Assembly: GCA_900323505.1 (NCBI GenBank)
Contig: OOIN01000012.1
Location: 744,001 to 808,000 of the forward strand
DNA from: Ustilago trichophora
Taxonomy: Eukaryota; Basidiomycota; Ustilaginomycetes; Ustilaginales; Ustilaginaceae
Length of the DNA stretch: 64,000 bases
Direction: 5' to 3'
Of this stretch, positions 60,101-64,000 are shown piece by piece. The notes beneath the pieces are model-generated. The model worked only from the letters and a program-made list of their open reading frames with translations, had not been told where the DNA came from and did no database searches. Position numbers and translations under genes: made by a program. How positions within the stretch are numbered: position 1 is the stretch's first letter; every line of letters begins with the position of its first letter.

Positions 60101-60754
60101 TCCCGAAGTCTGTTCGCGCTTTGCATCGGCCAGGCGCTTGTCGAGTCGAGTCGAGAGGTCGAAGGTGCCGCCTTGGGCAAAGTAGAAGGTGCCGGTGCTC
60201 AATAGCTTTTTGAGACTGGCACATGGGTGTTCGTAGACGCTTGGCTGGGTGATGGCACCTTCATGACCTGGACCATACGAGTCGTAGGTCTCTGGTTGCG
60301 AGCCTGAAGCTTCAGAGATGAGTGTTTCATCCCAGGTAGAGCGATTGACGCAGTAGAAGGATACGGAGGTGATGCGCATCACCACCTCACCTGGACGAAT
60401 AGCGCCAACCTGGTGTGCTGCGGTGACCACAGCAACGAAGAGATCCTGACCGACATTGATGAGGCCGAGACATCCATATATTGGCTTGGAGGTGAGTCTT
60501 TGCAGCGTGAGTGCTTGAATGTCGTGCTCCTTGACTACCTCGACAACTGCCTTGGCGGCTGATGGAGCGTGTGCTGCTGTGGAACCTGCGAGTGCCGTCG
60601 CATTGTCGGGTGCTGCTGCTGGAGAGGCTTGGCTTGAGACAAGAATGGCCGTGGCAGAGGAGAGTTTCTCGGGTGTCTGTGCATGATTGGCAGCCTCGAG
60701 CTCATCCGAGACGAGTGCGATCACCCTCGGTGCATCTTGAAGGTAGACGTGCAT
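57152..60754 (-). CDS. synaptojanin-type phosphoinositide phosphatase (Sac1 + 5-phosphatase)
   Basis: A 1200-residue protein with two phosphatase domains. The Sac1-like domain (~1-560) has the catalytic Cx5R(T/S) motif intact in FRTNCLDCLDRTNVIE (~508-523). The inositol polyphosphate 5-phosphatase domain (~650-960) has ITIFAGTYNLNGKAPGE, GNKGGVAIRMDYY, the catalytic WLGDFNYRIDL, PAWTDRILYRG and RTSDHRPVYATF. A Ser/Pro-rich C-terminal tail (~990-1200) with PPIPTKP- and PELPKRP-type SH3-like ligands and acidic clusters completes the architecture of yeast Inp51-53/synaptojanin. It removes 4- and 5-phosphates from PI(4,5)P2 and related lipids in endocytosis and membrane trafficking. Both active sites look functional. 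The yeast Inp51 lineage has a dead Sac domain, so Inp52/53 is the better comparison. Confidence 0.93.
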   Translation of the reverse strand: MHVYLQDAPRVIALVSDELEAANHAQTPEKLSSATAILVSSQASPAAAPDNATALAGSTAAHAPSAAKAVVEVVKEHDIQALTLQRLTSKPIYGCLGLINVGQDLFVAVVTAAHQVGAIRPGEVVMRITSVSFYCVNRSTWDETLISEASGSQPETYDSYGPGHEGAITQPSVYEHPCASLKKLLSTGTFYFAQGGTFDLSTRLDKRLADAKREQTSGHDTSRYDGRFVWNNYMIEPLISFRERLDRADRNRIDNGCFLLLAIQGFVGAFEVSRSVASVPPLASGTAASSTPAVGSTAADTLALISRLSWKRAGTRFNTRGVDDDGNVANFVETETLFSDGNVTFTFDQVRGSVPLFWEQQGLQTFNAKIQITRSRGASQPAFDRHFADLISHYSRVHAINLLGTRDAETVLTSAYAEHMRHSTAEAIAVLPADEPSTSDGDIVGDDGSERVGLTNFDFHTVSRNTGGIDGVRSELRYLGPVQLKRKAFGYTLIDNATSELLRRQKGIFRTNCLDCLDRTNVIEDMLSRSMLDTFFEAAANRDAAYQAFQDPNHSLWVHHRILWAENGDALSKIYAGTGALNSSFTRSGKKTLGGLLSDAAKSAGRMYINNFQDKNKQNVIDALLGNMANQRPVAVFDPVLDSVTAELNARVDEYSSSRDITIFAGTYNLNGKAPGESLIPWLFPDGEDREPDIFAIGFQEIVQLTPQQILMTDPDKIRIWEAKIMETIARRPDKKSRYILLRSEQLVGTALVILIKEELVNDVRLVEAATRKTGLKGMSGNKGGVAIRMDYYDTSICFVTAHFAAGHSAYEERNADYWTITRGLSFARGKTIGSHDHVVWLGDFNYRIDLTNDAVRSMAAREDIAGLYARDQLRRSKDAGEVFPGYEEGPITFPPTYKYDNGSDQYDSSEKQRIPAWTDRILYRGLGLRQLSYARAELRTSDHRPVYATFVGPVRIVDHLKRDAIRKQLLQEKKATNGLTGGGSVSSDSEDDESLPDPSDEQHQWWDEPAAASRPAEELSESDSSDEESAASRTGTASSNPFRRGATGIRGVSRHGSTSPTSKTNLASLSLGKKMGGDSASDRANSMPASPTIASGNTAEAPALVGAPLRKTISTSPTVERRIASGPAAVVNGRAAPPPIPTKPSAVTAGANSGVSATSASTTTSGSAPPELPKRPGMGSRSASYSSHKSKKSLLDDSD

Positions 60755-61282
60755 TGCATCACCTCTTTGCTGAGTCGGGAAGGGTTAGAGGAGACGATCG
60801 TGGCCATGGACTGGACCAGCATTCCGTGCGAGAAAAGCGACGATGCTATCGAGTCAATTGTCTGCGTAGAATTGAGAGTATGTATGAGACAGATGGTGAT
60901 GTTGAAAGAAGCAAGAAGCTGTAGACAATCAAAGCAAAGGGGAGAGGTCTTGTGTGCATTTCAAGTTGCAGACGGATGTGTGTGTATGTGTGTGTGTGTG
61001 TACGGTTTGTGTGTGTGGAGGTTTCGGCTCTTCTGAAATCAACGCGCGCATGGGCCCTTCAACCGAGCGCTTCTCATCTTGTCACCCTGCTTCCAACGTC
61101 TTGTTCCATGAGAGCACCTTACAGGCTTTGCATTCACGAGACTTGATTCACCAAGTCATTTGAACCCATTGAACAGCTCCAGGCCATGCTGAAGTCCAGC
61201 CAGCGGAAGATCCACTCCGCTACTCGCTAAGCATCCTGGCGGTCAGGTTCTGAGCTTGCAACCACCAACGCTTGACCCCGAT
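60755..61282. other. divergent promoter region
   Basis: Shared upstream region of the synaptojanin (-) and F-box (+) genes. A GT run lies at 60977-61001. No separate gene was found. Confidence 0.5.
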
Positions 61283-63469
61283 ATGCCTAACAGTGACGCC
61301 TTGGCAGGCGATGAGGGATCTGCAAAGAGACAAAGAACGCTCTCTCCAGCTCAAACAATGGCTCACCACGCGGATCCGAGCAAGCGCTTACCTCCAGAGA
61401 CGTTTTCACATATCCTCAGCTTCCTCAATCCTCCGTCACTTCTACAGACAGCACAGGTCAGCCGCGTTTGGAGCGAGTTCTGCTTGGATGAATCTTTGTG
61501 GCGCGAGCTCTCTATCCGACTAGGCTATTGTCAGCTGGAACGCGCAGCTGAAGAAAGGCGGACGTGCATTCGAGTCGTCGGTAGCGTGCTGCAGCAGATT
61601 GGCGAAGGGCAGCAAGGCTCTAGTCAGGATCTTTTGCAAGCCACAATTGAGCGATATCGGACGAGGAACACAACGACACTTTTCGATGGCTGTGCATCAT
61701 GGCGCCATCTCTGCTGTCGTCTTTGGCGCCTCAATTGCAATTGGTTGCCAAGCCAGCCAACCAACGCCGCCAAGCCAGAACTGGCAGAAATCACGGATGT
61801 ACCCTCTTCGATCCAAACTACGAATGCACCCTCTTCGAGCCTGGACGACTTTGACATCGACGCCGCAGGATCTGATTTGCCCGAGATAGCTCTGTCATCG
61901 TATCTCTTTCCTCACCGGCGCCTGCTCCACATTATGCCACAAGAGTCCGGAGTCTGGAGGTGCAAGATCGATCCAGAGGAGAGGACCTACATCGTCTCAG
62001 GACAGAATGGTGGCATTCAGGTCTTCGACCACAGCACCAAAACTTTGCTCTGGCACATTCCCAGAACTGCCACGAGGCCATGCCCACATCTTGAATTCTC
62101 ACGGGGATGGTTCATCTTTGATCGTCCCGGCATAGGTCACTTCGAAGTGTGGCGCAGCGAGCGCCTGGTCCCAGACCTGGGACGTGAGCCTGACCGGGGT
62201 CACTATCAGCGCTTCGCCATCTTGAGCTCCATCCGGCCCACACGTGCGTATCGCTTCCAATACCCGTACCTATGCGCCGCAAGCCAGGACGGCTTCATCA
62301 TGATCTGGGACGTGCCTCAACAGCAACTGGTTGAAACAATCGACATGCGGGGCTCTCCGCACAAGGATGGCAACATCACGTATATCGACTTTGACGATGA
62401 ATTTGTCTTCGTCACCGGCATGGGCGCAAAGTCGGTTTCAGTGTTCTCACGCAGCACTCAACAACTTGTATGGAACATGGGTCAGCACTTTGCATCTCGC
62501 GCACGTCCTCCCACAACATGGCGCCTGGAAGATAGCCAATCGAATCCCTGGCCTGGATTTGTCAACCCCGCTTTCGTGCAACGACGACTAACTCCTGCAT
62601 CACCAGGCCCTTGGCAGGCAGGTCCAAATACATTAAATCTGGCCCAAATGATCATGACACCCTACCAGATCTGGTCCGCAGTCCACCCAGACATCAAGAC
62701 CAAGACACTTGTTATTCTGGGTCAAGGTACCGTGCTGCTGCTGAAAGACTATAAGAAGTTCTTCAGTGACCCTAGCCAGGCCCCTGACCTCTTCATCGAG
62801 ATTGAATTCGAGAATCTGCAGGAATACTACAGTCGCACATTTCGTTTTGCTCGAACAGATGTGGAAGCCGACCTGGAATGGAACAGCCGGCGCCTGTGGG
62901 AACATCGAGGCGACGCACAGCTTACCGTCCACGAAGGCAGAGCCGTCATCGTCAACGAGTTTCTTCTGATCCTCGATCTCAACGTGGAAGCAGCTGCGCT
63001 CCATGATGGCGGCAGCGATGCCGCGACGATCCCCGCTGCTTCCAATGCGGAGCGCGAAGAGCAGACTAGCACAAATCAAAATCGTTCAGAGGAGTTGAGA
63101 TTGGCATCCTCGACGATCTCGACGGGGGAACCTCTGGAGCAAGCCGAGGACGGGGATCGCACAGATCCCGAACGGGATCATTCTAGTGCCCATCAGGAAG
63201 TCCCGCCCGTTTTGCTGTACTCGGAGGTGCATGGGCTGGTGCACTATCAGTACAGAGAGTGCAGCAGCGTCCAAATGGACGAAGCAGGCATCTATCTGTC
63301 AACTGAAAGGAACCTAAACCAGTATCCACTGTTCGAAGAAACCGATGGGCTCGTTCTCGAGCAACCAGTCGACTCGGAACGTGTGCTTTTGCATCTTGAC
63401 TTTACAAAGAGGATGCGAGCGGGCCCCCTGATCGAAGAACAAGACCTTTCCTATGACTCTGATGTGTAG
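61283..63469 (+). CDS. F-box protein with WD40-like repeats
   Basis: A 728-residue protein. An F-box lies at about residues 36-80: RLPPETFSHILSFLNPPSLL, then VSRVWSEFCLDESLWREL, the usual spacing of Leu-Pro and Trp residues. The middle region (~215-430) has WD/beta-propeller-like strands such as GGIQVFDHSTKTLLWHIPR and YLCAASQDGFIMIWDVPQQQ. F-box proteins act as substrate adaptors in SCF ubiquitin ligases, with the propeller binding the substrate. The target is unknown. A poorly conserved acidic region (~590-660) precedes a short conserved-looking end. The frame upstream continues with TTG only; ATG 61283 (MPNSDALAGD) is first, and a Met at 61358 (MAHHADPSK) is an alternative. Confidence 0.82.
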   Translation: MPNSDALAGDEGSAKRQRTLSPAQTMAHHADPSKRLPPETFSHILSFLNPPSLLQTAQVSRVWSEFCLDESLWRELSIRLGYCQLERAAEERRTCIRVVGSVLQQIGEGQQGSSQDLLQATIERYRTRNTTTLFDGCASWRHLCCRLWRLNCNWLPSQPTNAAKPELAEITDVPSSIQTTNAPSSSLDDFDIDAAGSDLPEIALSSYLFPHRRLLHIMPQESGVWRCKIDPEERTYIVSGQNGGIQVFDHSTKTLLWHIPRTATRPCPHLEFSRGWFIFDRPGIGHFEVWRSERLVPDLGREPDRGHYQRFAILSSIRPTRAYRFQYPYLCAASQDGFIMIWDVPQQQLVETIDMRGSPHKDGNITYIDFDDEFVFVTGMGAKSVSVFSRSTQQLVWNMGQHFASRARPPTTWRLEDSQSNPWPGFVNPAFVQRRLTPASPGPWQAGPNTLNLAQMIMTPYQIWSAVHPDIKTKTLVILGQGTVLLLKDYKKFFSDPSQAPDLFIEIEFENLQEYYSRTFRFARTDVEADLEWNSRRLWEHRGDAQLTVHEGRAVIVNEFLLILDLNVEAAALHDGGSDAATIPAASNAEREEQTSTNQNRSEELRLASSTISTGEPLEQAEDGDRTDPERDHSSAHQEVPPVLLYSEVHGLVHYQYRECSSVQMDEAGIYLSTERNLNQYPLFEETDGLVLEQPVDSERVLLHLDFTKRMRAGPLIEEQDLSYDSDV

Positions 63470-63724
63470 TTACACAATGGCTTCTTTCATAATTTTCAGA
63501 GGCAGATTGAGAGATACTTTGTCGTCCTTTGCTGGTGGTGCTATGCTGTTGAGGTTTTTTTAACTTAGCGGCATCTACGGCGGCGAGAGTATTTGGAAAG
63601 AAGGTATTGCTGGGTCGAATGGTGAGATAATGTACAGGAGATAGGTCCCACGCTTGGTCCTATTTGGCGAGGGCAAGAGCCTTGAGGATGGTATGAGATC
63701 TGCGTGCGATTGTGGGGAGATTTC

Positions 63725-63959
63725 TTAGTGTTCGAGAAAGCGAACGTCGCCTCGCTTTGGCTCTGTATCACGGCAGACGCAAAACAAATGAAAGTGATAT
63801 CAGGCTCAGTCATGTCCGTGATTGGTGTGTCGATTCGTCGAGGGGTGAAGAGGAAAGGACAGATACTCACTGACGATGGGATGCAACTGTGCCATGTAGA
63901 TGATAAACCACATAAGATACATGCATGTCAAAGCGAGCGCTACTGATGTGCGGATCAAT
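63725..63959 (-). CDS. VMA9: V-ATPase subunit e (Vma9), last two exons, partial
   Basis: Join of 63871-63959 and 63725-63762, continuing past the right edge. Exon 63871-63959 encodes LIRTSVALALTCMYLMWFII followed by YMAQLHPIV, the second transmembrane helix and QLHP motif of fungal subunit e. Its donor is TCA|GTGAGT; the last exon begins after ACAG and adds KPKRGDVRFLEH, which matches the usual PKR-x-D/E-x-R tail. The exon is entered through a GACAG acceptor, with a GCTGAC branch-like site at the window edge, so the first exons lie beyond 64000. Subunit e is a small (~70-80 residue) membrane protein of the V0 sector needed for V-ATPase assembly. Too short and spliced to be seen as a plain frame. 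Confidence 0.87.
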
Positions 63960-64000
63960 CTGTCATATCATCAAGAGAGTTTGAGTACATTTGTCAGCAC

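Noticed and set aside
1..64000. tRNA, rRNA and CRISPR features
   Set aside because: No A/B-box pairs, rRNA-like sequence or regularly spaced repeats were seen; short repeats present are microsatellites or the TACTG arrays.

Overview
The window looks like nuclear DNA of a smut fungus (Ustilaginomycetes, Ustilago/Sporisorium/Pseudozyma type). This is inferred from long, mostly intron-free, moderately GC-rich genes with Ser/Ala/Gln-rich tracts, a few short introns of 90-150 bases with a CTGAC-like branch site, and protein families that match basidiomycete housekeeping genes. No bacterial features, CRISPR arrays, rRNA or tRNA genes were seen.

Layout, left to right: the C-terminal end of a Vps33-like HOPS/CORVET subunit (+); a secreted RNase T2 (-); a GST-fold protein (-); the two-exon SF3B6/p14 splicing factor (-); an MTD1-type methylenetetrahydrofolate dehydrogenase with a long N-terminal extension (+); an ISWI chromatin remodeller (+); a complete pogo/Fot1-like DNA transposon (12867-15103) between the convergent 3' ends of ISWI and TEL2; the Tel2 telomere/PIKK-stability factor (-); a PHD-finger/AT-hook protein (-); a 4.6 kb gene-poor stretch; a large coiled-coil Mto1/centrosomin-type microtubule organiser (-); and a Zn2Cys6 transcription factor (-).

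Upstream of that factor sits a complete Ty1/copia retrotransposon (35735-40270) with identical 183-base LTRs, a TGTGG target duplication and one intact gag-pol frame. A 3.2 kb gene-poor stretch follows, holding one possible small secreted protein. Then come mitochondrial processing peptidase alpha (+), a two-exon monoglyceride-lipase-like hydrolase (-), a DHA2-type MFS exporter with a His-rich tail (+), a two-exon secreted aspartic protease (-), a two-exon orphan gene (+), a synaptojanin-type inositol polyphosphate 5-phosphatase (-), an F-box/WD40 protein (+), and the last two exons of V-ATPase subunit e (Vma9, -), which runs off the right edge.

The genes do not form a pathway cluster; they are ordinary unlinked eukaryotic loci. 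The most interesting material is non-genic or mobile: (1) repeated intergenic arrays built on a TACTG/CTGTA pentamer with a GTACTGTAC core, at about twenty places and not seen as tandem arrays in coding sequence; (2) a copia element whose predicted primer site matches the anticodon arm of initiator tRNA-Met and contains the gag-pol start codon, and whose body is very rich in GCGC; (3) a pogo element with an open frame and perfect inverted repeats but Asn at the position of the second catalytic Asp. Several true genes or exons (SF3B6 exon 2, the protease leader exon, the lipase first exon, Vma9, the orphan second exon) are only visible after joining across introns.
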